DNA from: Macrostomum hystrix
Lineage: Eukaryota > Platyhelminthes > Macrostomidae
Length of the DNA stretch: 64,000 nt
Reading direction: 5' to 3'
NCBI GenBank assembly: GCA_950097015.1
Contig: CATNEN010000038.1
Coordinates: 9,434,001 to 9,498,000 of the forward strand
The notes below the pieces were generated by a model. The model searched no databases. It worked only from the letters and a program-made list of their open reading frames with translations, and had not been told where the DNA came from. Within the stretch, counting starts at the first letter, position 1; each line of letters opens with the position of its first letter. Position numbers and translations under genes: made by a program. Below, in pieces: positions 1 to 11,600 of this stretch.

Positions 1-190
1 TGTGAGATCCCATACACCCAGTGTGTGATCCCATGCATCGAGAATTAGATCCCATACACCCAGTATGAGATTCCATACACCCAGTGGGAGGTCCCCTACA
101 CCCAGTGTGATGTCCCATACACCCAGTGTGAGATCCCATACACCCAGTATGAGACCCCATACACCCAGTATGAGATCCCATACACCAGTG
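1..190. repeat. Minisatellite, about 21-bp unit, cut by window edge
   Basis: Imperfect tandem copies of a unit reading gagatcccatacacccagtg, with small changes between copies. The array starts at or before the window edge, so its real length is unknown. No coding signal is seen. Confidence 0.85.
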
Positions 191-1917
191 TGAGGTCCCA
201 GTGTGAAAAATTCCCTCCGCACAACACTGTTCTTACCCCCAGCTGCACCGGCAATGAAATTTTCCATATCGTGAGCGTGTCCAACGTGGTCGAATATTCT
301 CAGGCTAGTCGCCTACCTGATTGGTCTAATTTAGCAGTAAATTATCTAGATCGCAGCTCCAACTGCGACTGCAGTTGATACCTTTGCTCATAACCTCATT
401 AACAGACGCCTATTTAAAGCTAGTCGACTGAAATCTGCTACCAAACTCTTCACAAAGTCTCATTCCAGTCTAACCCGACATTGTGCAGCTTGTGCAGCCC
501 CACCTTATTCGCCACCTCAAACATGCACTGTTCAGTTTGGCAAGCCCACTACCTGACCTCTGCATTATTCATCAGCGCGGCATCTGTAACTTGTTGTGGA
601 AAATTCCACTTACTTATTTAACAACAGTTGCGACCCTTATATGCACTTTGAAAGGTGAGAAAAATCCAGAAGCGTGCTTTGAACTATTGTCGAAGTACGA
701 ACAGGTAGACAGACAGTAGACAGACAGAAAGCTTTCTGAAGATCAATTTGATACTAGCTCCTTTCTCGACAGTGAAAATTTCAGCAAACGACAAGTGTTT
801 TTAATCTCCCTGGGTTGACACTTATTCTCAATGACGTGTATTAAATTTTCCTATCCCTACCTGCCAAACCTCTTGACATAAAGTGCAATTATGACTGGTC
901 TTTACACGCTGGTCACTGACACACCTGCAGGTTAATGACAGAAAAAGTGCAAGTTCTCTTGCATTATCTGGCGGGTGCAGGAGGTAGCTAGGGGCGCAAC
1001 GGTCTAAAGTTCACTCAGCAATATAGCAAAATTTACACATTTTTAATAATAAGTTTTTAGAGTCCAGGGCACATGAAGTTCGAACTTTGCTCTCTGTACA
1101 ATGCCCTGGCCGGTTCACTAGTAGTTGCCCACCTGCTGCAAGCTGCAGCGAGTTTTTTTTAAATAAATCCAGTTTTCATCGGAAACGATCGGGCGACAGT
1201 GAGCGAATCTGAAGCCAAAGTTCTTGTGGGCGTGGCTAGTGAACAAGCGCGGCGCGGTTTAAGGTAGCCTAACAAAGAAAGGATCGACGTTCTTAAAGTC
1301 TAACTCAGCCTTAAAACCCTTATCTATGTGTGTGTGAAACGGGTATCGGCTTGTGTTACAACGCTAGGTTTAGTCGTGCTCAGAGGGACAAAGGAATATA
1401 GGGTCGTCTGCTGGCCTTCAAAGCACTGAGATAAAAGGGTTTACTTGGTTCGCGAAAAAAGGTAGTCTAGGCAGATGCAGAGACGCAAATCAGTCAAAAG
1501 AATAAGAACAATATAAAAATAAAGAAAATGAAAATGAGACAGAATGAGACCAGCTGCATTAGACAAATAAGTGAAGAAAAATGTTTAGACGATCTAGTTT
1601 AATTTACAAACCTATTCCCGCAATTTCCAACATCAAAATCATATACTTCAACCCACGCGTCTGTAATATATCATCATGCACGGCAATCAGTTTAGGATTA
1701 AATGCCCACAATCGATGCGTACTTATATTAGTTGGGTTAGTTTGAAAAATAGGTTAATTAAAATAAGTTTAAATTCATTTTTTTATCAAAATCATTCATT
1801 TTTTATACTCAAGCTTTTTTAGTCAAAATTTTAGGATAAATAGCAGTAAAGGAGCATAATGAGTAGTTAATTTTTAAACGGAAGATCTTATTTCTTATTT
1901 AAAACCTTGAATATAAG
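191..1917. other. No recognisable gene
   Basis: Moderately AT-rich sequence with a few short open frames, none with a recognisable domain or a consistent splice structure. Nothing can be assigned here. Confidence 0.5.
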
Positions 1918-2436
1918 CAATCTTAACTTTTTACGAATGAGTGGGTCTTTCACCGCATTGTTTTCCGCATGGTTTTCCGCATGGTTTTCCGCACAGTTTT
2001 TTTCGTGTAAAAATGAAAAAAATTTTGTATTGTGTAAAAATTACTGTGAAACTGTAATTTAATTTAATGGATGGTATGATATGACCTGGTATATTATTAA
2101 TCTTGTATGATGAAGTAGTCTGTGAGATCATTTGACATGATTGGGTATGATATGGGATGATATGGCATGATCTTGTATTATATGACATGATATGGTATGA
2201 TATGGCATAATCTGGTAAGGTATGACCTGGTACAGCATAATCTTGTATGATATAGTAGTCTATATGTTAGCATATGACATGATCTGGTATGATATGGATT
2301 ATTGCAGCACATGAGTGCTTTATTAAAGTCAGCATGATGCAAAAATACAGGAAAAAACCATGCGGAAAACCATGCGGAAAACAATGCGGTGAAAGATTTA
2401 TACGTTTTTACGAACTTATAGTAATCTTGATTGATA
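1918..2436. mobile_element. Fold-back (inverted-repeat) element
   Basis: The left arm (about 1918-1998) and right arm (about 2345-2436) are imperfect reverse complements. Both carry tandem copies of a short motif (ttttccgcatgg and its complement) plus matching flanks (ctttttacgaa, caatctt). The loop is AT-rich and filled with degenerate tatgatatggcatga-type repeats. There is no coding capacity. This is the structure of a fold-back MITE; exact ends and target duplication were not resolved. Confidence 0.65.
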
Positions 2437-3069
2437 TAACATTTAAAAACGGAGAAGTCTTAGAAACCGTCAGATTTATAACTGACGGTAGCACGGTGTT
2501 TAATGGCTATTGATTATCGGGTAAATTTATCGTGTGACTCATTTTAAGCTTTGTGAGCCAGTTATAAACAGCAACTATTGATGGAGCTAGTCCGTCAGTT
2601 AGTTTTGACAGAATAGCCAATGCTGAGTTTTAAGCCAGGGAAATATTTTAACTATATTATAATGTCGGTCTGTCATTAGCAAAGCGATACCACTAGGTCC
2701 ACTAAAATCCCATAAAATACTAGGTAATCAAGCGATAAAAGAACACAAAAATTATTAAGTAGCTAGTCAGGATAGGCCTAGGCCTAGTCTTGCCTTATTA
2801 ATGGCATATGACTGTAAATGGCCTATTACTGTGGATCATTCTGTTTTTTACAGCTTCCTGGTAATTATAAATGTAATAGGCCTAATGAAATAAGTTTTTT
2901 GAGCCTCATTAAATTTGAAACTTGTTTAAAATTTTATTGGTTCGTTTGTTTCGTTTTATTGGTATTTTATTAAACTATAAAGAGTGTGGCTTACTTTTGC
3001 TATATAAATGTTTATAGGCCCCTATGTTGTACTTTTGTTATAATTATAATTAGGCCTATAATGAATTGA

Positions 3070-3368
3070 TTATAATTGATTACACCTGCCCTAATTGGGT
3101 CAGGTTTGCAGCCGACAGCACAGCCGGAGCTAATGTGCAGTGGATCTGAAGGCTGTGTAAAGCTGTTCAGTCTATGGACAAGGGGGATACCACACCCACC
3201 TTCAATTATCCCAGCTGATGCTGGTACCCATTTAACAGCTGGGTGAACTGAAGCAATGCAGAGTTAAGTGTCTTGCTAAAGGACACAAATTGTTCCAGTG
3301 GAGTTGGGAATTGAACCCCAGACCTTCAAGTCGTGAGTCAAATGCCTTAACCACTAGGCTAGGCCCTA
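3070..3368 (-). mobile_element. tRNA-derived SINE, family B
   Basis: Read on the minus strand, the copy starts with a tRNA-like head holding an A-box (tagtggttaaggc) and a B-box (gggttcaattccc). It continues into a body shared with copies at 8272, 12128, 18708, 35270, 38236 and 44257. It ends near a short pyrimidine/AT tail. The body markers are the cagccgacagcacagccg and gtccatggactg motifs, here slightly diverged. Confidence 0.85.
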
Positions 3369-4352
3369 CAACTTTTCTTTTGTTAACTTTTGTTAATAAC
3401 CAACTGTTGCCATTGTCTTAGAAGTCACAAACTATTCCCCACATGGTTCTATACCCCAGTTAACAAGTGAGCAATGCATAGCCCTTCACAAATATATTCA
3501 CCTTTCTGCTTTCCTTTCTGGCTTCTATATCTTGCATTAACAACTCAGGTACACAAGTATTTTTTGAATAACATTTAAACTTTTTTTAAGCCATTAAAAG
3601 CTAAAACCATAAAGCATATTGTCTAATCTGTGTAGCCTGGTATTTTTTCTATGAAACATAATTTTTTAACATTCAAAGTGGTACTAATTCAATACATTAT
3701 CATATATGGTAGCTATATGTATTATGGTTGCTTAGTTAGAAATACATATTATTTAGCTTAGCTAGGGCCTAGCTTATATTATATTAGCTAGCTTAGCTTA
3801 GTTGCCATGTAGCTATTTAATATTTAATAACTTTAAATGTGTATATTACAAAACTTCTTATACCTTTGTTTCACTTTTTATGTCTTTGTTTTGGATCATG
3901 TGTGTGTGTAACCAGAGGTATAGAACTATTTAGGGGATTTAGTACTGGCACATATACTCTTTTGTGGCTTCTGGTACATATGACTAACATTAGCTTCTAA
4001 GTAATCTCACTAGCTATGACAAGTTCTTAATTTCAAAAATAGCTAGATATAACATATACTAGGCATAATAGTTTTACATATTAGCTTACAAATAAAATAA
4101 TACTAAGATAATTATTTGATGATGAGCTATCAGGAAAATAGATAATTATCTAACTTTCAAATAACACAATGAAGTTACACATTTCAGCCATTTGAGTAAT
4201 CTAATTGTGCAAGCAGAACTGACTCACTGCTCTACGACTCTGGCTTTTCCAAACCTACTTACATAAGCTTTAAAGCCTTACTGCGTTTCGCCACTGGAGG
4301 GGCGCAGCGACAGTCGGGCTTAGAGAAGGGAGCTGGTCCCGCTCTCAGTTTC
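3369..4352. other. AT-rich upstream region of the glycosyltransferase gene
   Basis: AT-rich, with runs of tagctt/agcta-type simple repeats around 3740-3830. It presumably contains the promoter of the downstream gene, but no convincing TATA or initiator element was singled out. Confidence 0.4.
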
Positions 4353-6337
4353 ATGTCTTCCAGCCCCACAGTTGCTCTGCTGCGGCGCGAAACGGACGAA
4401 ACCTCTGACGAAGCCGACGCGCCATCGTCCGCTACCGCCGCTGGCACCCCTAGCGCCAGTCTGCTGACAGACAGCGAGGACTCTGACTCGGATTCCACAG
4501 ACCACGGCCCCACCGAGGCCCTAGTAGACACCGCTGGCAGCTTGAACAGCCGGCGAAAGTTTGTCCGCGAGGCCGGCAGCCTGCTGTCGCTAATCATCTC
4601 CGGCAGCATGCCCAGATTGCGTCGGCCCCTTCTATTCCTCATGCTAATCCTCATAACAAACCTGACGCTGTACCTGCTGTTCCGGCCCTTCCCCCAGCTG
4701 GAGTCGTTTGTGCAGGACACAAACAAGCGCATTCACACCGGCGTCAGTGCCATCCGCGGTGGCATCAACGCGGCTGCTGGCGGCAGTGTCGGCGGCGGCT
4801 TCGGCGGAGGGCTTGGCGTAGGCAGCGCCACCGGCGGCCTCGGAGCTAGCGGCGGCGGCGGCGGCGGCGATTTGGACGGTGACGAGACCTTCCTGGAGTA
4901 CCTGGGCCTCCTTGGCAGATTTGAAGCTGCTAAACCCGGCGGCGGCAGCTTCAAGCTGGCCAAGGAAGCCGGCGCCCTCGGCTTCGTCGTGGCATCCAGC
5001 GTCTCCGCCAACGACTACGTCTACGCATTCGACCTGTTGGAGTCGGTGCGGGCCAACCTCAACGACACCCTGCTGGTGCTGCTAGACACGGGCCTGCATA
5101 TGTCCGATCTTAATCGGCTCAAGAAGCGGTGCAACGTCACCACCAGGTAGGGCCCGCCCTGTACATCCAGCTGCTAAAGTGACAGGCAAGATGAAGAACT
5201 TTGCGAGTGACTTTCAGTGGACTGGGTAGGGACTTACTATTAGATTGGTATAGAGTGATTTCCGGTGGGTCAGGTTGAGAGTGAGGTTAAAATTGATTGC
5301 TGAAAGCCAACCAATCAAGTGTTAACCAATCATAGCAGAGGGGGGGTCGGTGGCAGAGCGGTTAACGCGTTTGCCTCTTGCACCAAGGTCCCTGAGCTCG
5401 ATTCCGGGGCAAGGCCTCATTTATTTGGAGCGCAGCGCTGGCTGTGGGTCTTGTGTGCCATTGCCCGCAGCCCTCCTGCAATTATTATTATTATATTATA
5501 AGTCAAGCCTGGCATTTAAACGCTCCAGGTGCCGAATCGATGCGTTCGACTTCGACAAATTTCCTTCGCACGTGCAGCGCACGGGGACCAACGCGTTCAA
5601 GCCCCTAGCCATCCAGATGCTGCTCCGCGACTACGGTGGCGTCATCTGGACGGACCTTCGGCGCACGCCCTACTACTTCGTAGTTGACGCTGATGAAATC
5701 GCGCCGACCCTGACTGCGGCTAGGCGCGTTGGCATTCAGGCCTGGACTATACCGCCGCCCGCGTCAGCACTGACCCACCCGCAGACATTCTTCTATTTAA
5801 AGGCCGATCCCAAGGACTTCTACTTCCTACATATGGTGGCCTCCGCTCACCTGGTGCTGTATTACACGGAGTTCCTGCACACCAGTGTCATGCTGCCGTG
5901 GGTAAAATGCGCACTCAATTCCGACTGCTGGCAGCCGCTAGGAGCCCACCAGAGCGGCTGCGACTTCAACAGGCCGCCATTCTTTAAGTACAGCGGCTGT
6001 CACTTCTACGACATGTCCGCGCTCAATGTAGTGCTGGGCTTGGCCTTCCAGTTCAATGTGACCGCCTACGAGTGCCGACAGAAGGTGAGCTTCTGACCCC
6101 TGCCTGCCTGCCTGCCTTTCTGTCTGTATTTTAGTCTGTCTGTCAGTCAGTTATTCCGTCTGCCTGTCAGTCTGTCGCTGCCCGTATCACACTACCCGCT
6201 GCCTGATCCTAATTCGCCAGGTGTTCGGCTACAACACCAATGACACCAGCCTGGACAATCACTTCCGGGTGCCAGGACTCAACTTTGACGATCTGCGACG
6301 TCGGGCCGCCCTCGGTCCCTTCGAGATGAACAGCTAA
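4353..6337 (+). CDS. Type II membrane glycosyltransferase-like protein (DUF1647-like), 3 exons
   Basis: Exons are 4353-5146, 5529-6084 and 6221-6337. All junctions are GT-AG and phase-consistent, giving about 488 residues. The N-terminus is Ser/Asp-rich and cytosolic in character. A single hydrophobic segment (about residues 92-110, after RLRRP) acts as signal anchor, followed by a Gly-rich stalk (about 135-175) and a lumenal domain. The second exon carries a VIWTDLR stretch and ends with the pattern WVKCAL...C...GA...C...GCHFYDMSALN. This recalls the uncharacterised metazoan DUF1647 family, which I regard as glycosyltransferase-like from its WxD(L/S) motif; that match is from memory. A Golgi location is inferred from topology. 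Intron 1 contains an internally deleted SINE. Donor or sugar specificity cannot be read from the sequence. Confidence 0.8.
5341..5500 (+). mobile_element. tRNA-derived SINE, family A, internally deleted
   Basis: Inserted in intron 1 of the glycosyltransferase gene. The head has a perfect A-box (TGGCAGAGCGG) and a B-box-like gagctcgattcc. The body is almost missing: the head runs into the ctgcagccctcctgcaatt end and an (att)n tail. Full-length family A copies elsewhere are about 300-360 bp. Confidence 0.85.
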
Positions 6338-6499
6338 CATGCTTGGCGCCTCTGCTTTGGGGCTTGCAACACGAAAATGCGTTTTGAATTATTTTTTATT
6401 TTGCTTTTATTTGCTTCGTTGCTAGCTGATGAGGTGTCACGAGAAAGTTAGACCCCTGCATGCAGACATTTTTTGCAGCTGCATTTCTTTAGTAGACCT

Positions 6500-7025
6500 G
6501 TTTGTCACTCCACACAGTGTGACATTGTCCGACCTACCTGATTGTCACTCCACATCGTGTGACATTGTCGGACCTGCCATCTTGTCACTCCACATCGTGT
6601 GACATTGTCCGACCTACCTGATTGTCACTCCACACGGTGTGACATTGTCCGACCTGCCATCTTGTCACTCCACATCGTGTGACATTGTCCGACCTGCCAT
6701 CTTGTCACTCCACATCGTGTGACATTGTCCGACCTACCTGATTGTCACTCCACTTCGTGTGACATTGTCCGACCTACCTGATTGTCACTCCACATCGTGT
6801 GACATTGTCCGACCTGCCATCTTGTCACTCCACATCGTGTGACATTGTCCGACCTACCTGTTGTCACTCCACATCGTGTGACATTGTCCGACCTACCTGA
6901 TTGTCACTCCACATCGTGTGACATTGTCCAACCTACCTGATTGTCACTCCACATCGTGTGACATTGTCCGACCTACCTGATTGTCACTGCACACAGTGTG
7001 ACACTTTCTGACCTGCCATCTTTTC
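6500..7025. repeat. 40-bp minisatellite, about 13 copies
   Basis: The unit is about 40 bp with two sequence variants at its start (ctgccatcttgtcac or ctacctgattgtcac). Each copy contains GTCAC and GTGAC arms about 10 bp apart, so each can form a short hairpin. It lies just downstream of the glycosyltransferase gene and may fall in its 3' UTR. Confidence 0.9.
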
Positions 7026-7547
7026 ACTCAATCTTTAAGATTTGATTTGTTCAAGATATGCAATCCCTTAAGTCTTTTATTCGTTATTATTTGTTAGTCT
7101 GGCTCTGATAGTCAGTGTTTTTTTCTGTCACTGTAGCAAGAAACAATTGTTAATTATAAGTCATTGTGGTCAGTTGCTGATTTTTGCTTGAATTACAGAA
7201 AACATTTCTTTTTTGAATGTTTGAAAGCGTTATTTTTCAAGTTTAACAAACCAAAATTGTACTAAATTTTTAGATTTTTTCGGTTTGTTGTTTTTGTTGC
7301 ATATTTTCTGAGTTAAGATCAGTGATTTATCTGAGTGTAGTTTTTTGGAATGGGAAACCTTGGATTTTTTATTCCTTGAGCTAATTACTTACTACTGAGT
7401 AGTAGTTCTGGTGTTTTGCTGTCCTCTTTCTGCAGGTATTCATTGTATTTATTCCGTGAAAGTGCAGATTTTATAAAAAAGTTTTTTCTCTTGCCCTGTT
7501 AGAAAACCTATGTAAAGGCTGTTTACATAAATCAAGCATTGTACATA

Positions 7548-7742
7548 ATCTGGTAATGTACACAATCTGGTAATGTACATAATCTGGTAATGTACACAAT
7601 CTGGTAATGTACACAATCTGGTAATGTACATAATCTGGTAATGTACATAATCTGGTAATGTACACAATCAGGTAATGTACATAATCTGGTAATGTACATA
7701 ATCTGGTAATGTACACAATCTGGTAATGTACATAATCTGGTT
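7548..7742. repeat. 17-bp minisatellite, about 12 copies
   Basis: Tandem 17-bp units (gtaatgtacataatctg) with a recurrent t/c substitution (acataatc or acacaatc). Open frames on the minus strand through this array are a by-product of the repeat. Diverged copies continue to about 7860. Confidence 0.9.
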
Positions 7743-8271
7743 ATGTCAGGCATTGTATACAAAGCACAATGGCCACGTACATCGTTGGGGAATGTACATA
7801 TTCGCGAAATTTATATAGGGGAGTAATGTACACAATCAGGTATTGTGCATAGTGGGAAACGTACATGGTTGTGTCATATACATCTTAAAAATGTACTCTG
7901 CATGAAATTTGTACATTCTCTAGCAATGCGCTTTTATCCCTCACCGCTGCTTTTCTCTGAAAACAATAGAATTCAGTTGGTTTTTTATTTTCGATTTATG
8001 GACCAATGAGCAGATGTTAATTGGGCACTCTGGTTTGACGAGCCGCGTCTGTCACTTTTGTCAAATATAAGTCCATTTATTGAGATTTTTGCTTTTGACT
8101 CGTTTGATAATAGAAGTTTAGTCTGAAGCTCTTTGTGTCCGTTTCTTTTTTAGCAGGAAGCATAACATGTAGATTCAGAATTTTATATATACAGGATAGG
8201 ATTTTGATTGTAAAACTTATCCAAATGAGATCTTAATCCTTGTAACACCTAATAATAATTATAACAATAAT
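7743..8271. other. No gene seen
   Basis: AT-rich spacer between the 17-bp array and a family B SINE. It holds a few decayed copies of the gtacat repeat near its left end and nothing else recognisable. Confidence 0.4.
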
Positions 8272-8556
8272 TATTTAATGCCAATTGGGACGGATGTGCA
8301 GCCGACAGCACAGCCGGAGCTATTGCACGGCGCATCAGAAGGCTGCGTACGGCTGTTCAGTCCATGGACTGGGGGGACGCCACACCCACCTTCAATTATC
8401 CCAGCTAATACTGGTACCCATTTGAGATCTGGGTGAAATGAAGCAATGCAGAGTTAAGTGCCTTGCTAAAGGTCACACAAATTTTCCAATGGAGTCAGTA
8501 ATCGAACCCCCGACCTTCAAGTTGTTAGTCCGACGCTTGAACCTCAAAGCTACAAC
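8272..8556 (-). mobile_element. tRNA-derived SINE, family B
   Basis: Minus-strand copy with the family B body (cagccgacagcacagccg, gtccatggactg, gcaatgcagagttaagtg) and a tRNA-like head ending near 8550. It lies immediately upstream of the first recognised FBXO21 exon, so it may mark an intron or the promoter region. Confidence 0.85.
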
Positions 8557-8601
8557 CCCTGTCCTGAACTTAACACTTTAAGTCCTCAATTACATCTAGG
8601 G

Positions 8602-11600
8602 GTGAGATTTCCAATCTTACTAGCTGCTGTAGTAACACATCTCGTACACCATCCAATAAAACTCACCCGCCGAATCCAGTACTCGAACTCGCGACCACCG
8701 GGCCTGCTGGATCTGCCCAGCCTGGCACTGGGCCAAATCCTGCTCAGGCTGCACGGCCATCGAGAGCTCAGCAGCCTCTCCGCTGTCAGCCGCTCCGCCC
8801 GGCTCGCGCTGGCTCAGGCTGGCGAGTCAGCCGCCTGGCGCCGCCTCGTTCGCCTCCGCTTCCTGCCGGCCGCCAGCGAAGCTGCCCAGGCCGCGGTGCT
8901 CCGCTGCGCCGCCGACTGGCGCGGCCGCTACGCCCGGCTGCACGCCGCCTACGCCACCTGGCTCCGACTCCGTGCGGCAATGCTGGCTCGCCTGCCGGGA
9001 CCCCGCGATGACATTCGGGTCAACCTCATCGACTCTGCGGCCGCCCGCCTGCTTCTGTCCGACGTTGCTAGCCCGTTGCTAGGCAGCGACGAATCCATCA
9101 CAGACGCTTTTCACCTGCTGCTGCTGGCCTTAAACCGGCTCTCTGCCGAGATCATCCTGGACGACAATTGCGTTGGGGACGCTTTCATTATTGACCAGCT
9201 TGCCTGCTACCTACACCGCATGCGGGCTCTCAATCGACTCATCGCCATCCACGCCAGAGACGCCCCTGAGCTGTCCACCGTGCAGGCCGCATGCCTGCTG
9301 TCCAGCTACGTACAGGTGCGATGGCATTTCAGCTTCTCGCGTACGACTCTTGAGGTTGCTAGGATTAGACAGCTTGAGAGCACGTTACTCCGAGTAATAC
9401 GAGATAAGCCTAAGCTACTCCAAATAAGACAGAAGGACAGAAATTCCTGCGTTCTACAGTCAAGATGCAGTCGGCACGAGCGATTGAGTTCAATTCAGCT
9501 CAACCTGCCTTTGCCAGGGCGCACAATGGGTCTACATTTTCGGGCATTAGTCTATCTAATTTGCTTACAGAACGTTGCTTGCCGAAGTTTACGTGCAGGA
9601 TTTTCGCTTTTACCTTCATGGAACTTTCATTACTCAGAGACAAGTACAGTTCCACTATAGAACAGTCCAAGTGGACTACTCCATCTAAACCAGGGGTCGG
9701 CAAACTCCGGCCCGCGGGCCAGATGCGGCCCTCAAAGCTCCCAAATCCGGCCCGTTGCCCCTTCCGACACCTATTGTATACAGTTTCATCTTTCCCCTGC
9801 CTCATCTCTCCCGTGTGTCGCCTTTCCCCCTGTCTCATCTCTCCCGTGTGTCACCTCTCCCGTGTCTTATCTCTCCATTGTCTCGTCTCTCCCGTGTCTT
9901 ATCTCTCCATTGTCTCGTCTCTCCCGTGTCTTGTCTCTCCTTTGTCTCACCTCTCCTGTGTCTTATCTCTCCATTGTCTCGTCTCTCCCGTGTCTCATCT
10001 CTCCATTGTCTCGTCTCTCCCGTGTCTTATATCTCCATTGTCTCGTCTCTCCCGTGTCTTATCTCTCCATTGTCTCGTCTCTCCCGTGTCTTATCTCTCC
10101 ATTGTCTCGTCTCTCCCGTGTCTTGTCTCTCCTTTGTCTCACCTCTCCTGTGTCTTATCTCTCCCGTGTCTCATCTCTCCTGTTTCTCATCTCTCCCCTA
10201 TCTCTGATATATGTCTCTTAGATTTCTACAGTCTGCGCGGCCCGCTGTCGTCTTTTAGGTTCTCTTTTTGGCCCGCTAGGCCCTAGCTAATAAGTTTGCC
10301 GACCCCTGATCTAAACAGTAGAGATTTGGCATGATTAACAATATACGAGTATTCGATCTAGACAGCAATTCTGATTGTTGCTCGTAGTTAGATCATTACT
10401 CTGCCCAATTTTAGAACTACTTTATCATTATCATATCTATTCAATCGTACTGAAATCAGAGAACTAGCACAATTTATGCTGCTAATAATCCCTATCTATT
10501 ATGCTACTCGTAAATCCTTCGTATGAAACTCGAAGGATAGTTTAAAAGCCTAGACAGGTGAAATTCCCCAACTGGACGCGAAACTCTTCGAAGCGGACTT
10601 TAACAAGCTAATTTCTGCAATCAAACTTCGGCCGGTAATCGTCCACAATCAAACTTCGGCAGGTACGAGTAATCTTCCGCAATCAAACTTCGGCAGGTAA
10701 TCTTCCGCAATCAAACTTCGGCAATCAAACTTCGGCAGGTAATCTTCCGCAAGCAATCTTCGGCAATCAAACTTCGGCAGGTAATCTTCTGCAAGCAATC
10801 TTCGGCAATCAAACTTCGGCAGGTAATCTTCCGCAATCAAACTTCGGCAGGTACGAGTAATCTTCCGCAATCAAACTTCGGCAGGTAATCTTCCGCAATC
10901 AAACTTCGGCAATCAAACTTCGGCAGGTAATCTTCCGCAAGCAATCTTCGGCAATCAAACTTCGGCAGGTAATCTTCTGCAAGCAATCTTCGGCAATCAA
11001 ACTTCGGCAGGTAATCTTCCGCAATCAAACTTCGTCAGGTAATCTTCCGCAATCAAAATTAAATTCGGCAGGCAATCTTCCGCAATCAAACTTCGGCAGG
11101 TAATCTTCCGCAATCAAACTTCGGCAGGTAATATTCTGTAAGCAATCTTCGGCAATCAAACTTCGGCAGGTAATCTTCCGCAAGCAATCTTCGGCAATCA
11201 AACTTCGGCAGGTAATCGTCCGCAAGCAATCTTCCGCAATCAAACTTCGGCAGGTAATCTTCCGCAATCAAACTTCGGCAGGTAATCTTCCGCAATCAAA
11301 CTTCGGCAGGTAATCTTCCGCAATCAAACTTCGGCAGGTAATCTTCCGCAATCAAAATTCGGCAGGCAATCTTCCGCAATCAAACTTCGGCAGGTAATCT
11401 TCCGCAATCAAACTTCGGCAGGTAATCTTCCGCAATCAAAATTCGGCAGGCAATCTTCCGCCAGCATTCTTTCGGAAGCAAATCTCATACTCCCTAAGCG
11501 AGATAGATTGGGCAGCACAGCACAAAACCCAACGCATCACTCCTGAGTACACATAAAATAAGGACAGAGCTTAGATGATGCTGAGAAGACACTGGGGGGT

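Noticed and set aside
4259-4732. A 157-residue minus-strand frame opposite the glycosyltransferase exon 1
   Set aside because: It is the antisense shadow of a GC-rich coding exon. The plus-strand frame has the transmembrane segment and splices in phase.
9465-10286. A 273-residue frame across the hAT element
   Set aside because: It runs through a 16-bp repeat inside a MITE with defined ends and target duplication. The frame is a repeat artefact.
10625-11475. CRISPR-like regular repeats
   Set aside because: The units are contiguous tandem repeats without unique spacers, and the window is clearly animal nuclear DNA.
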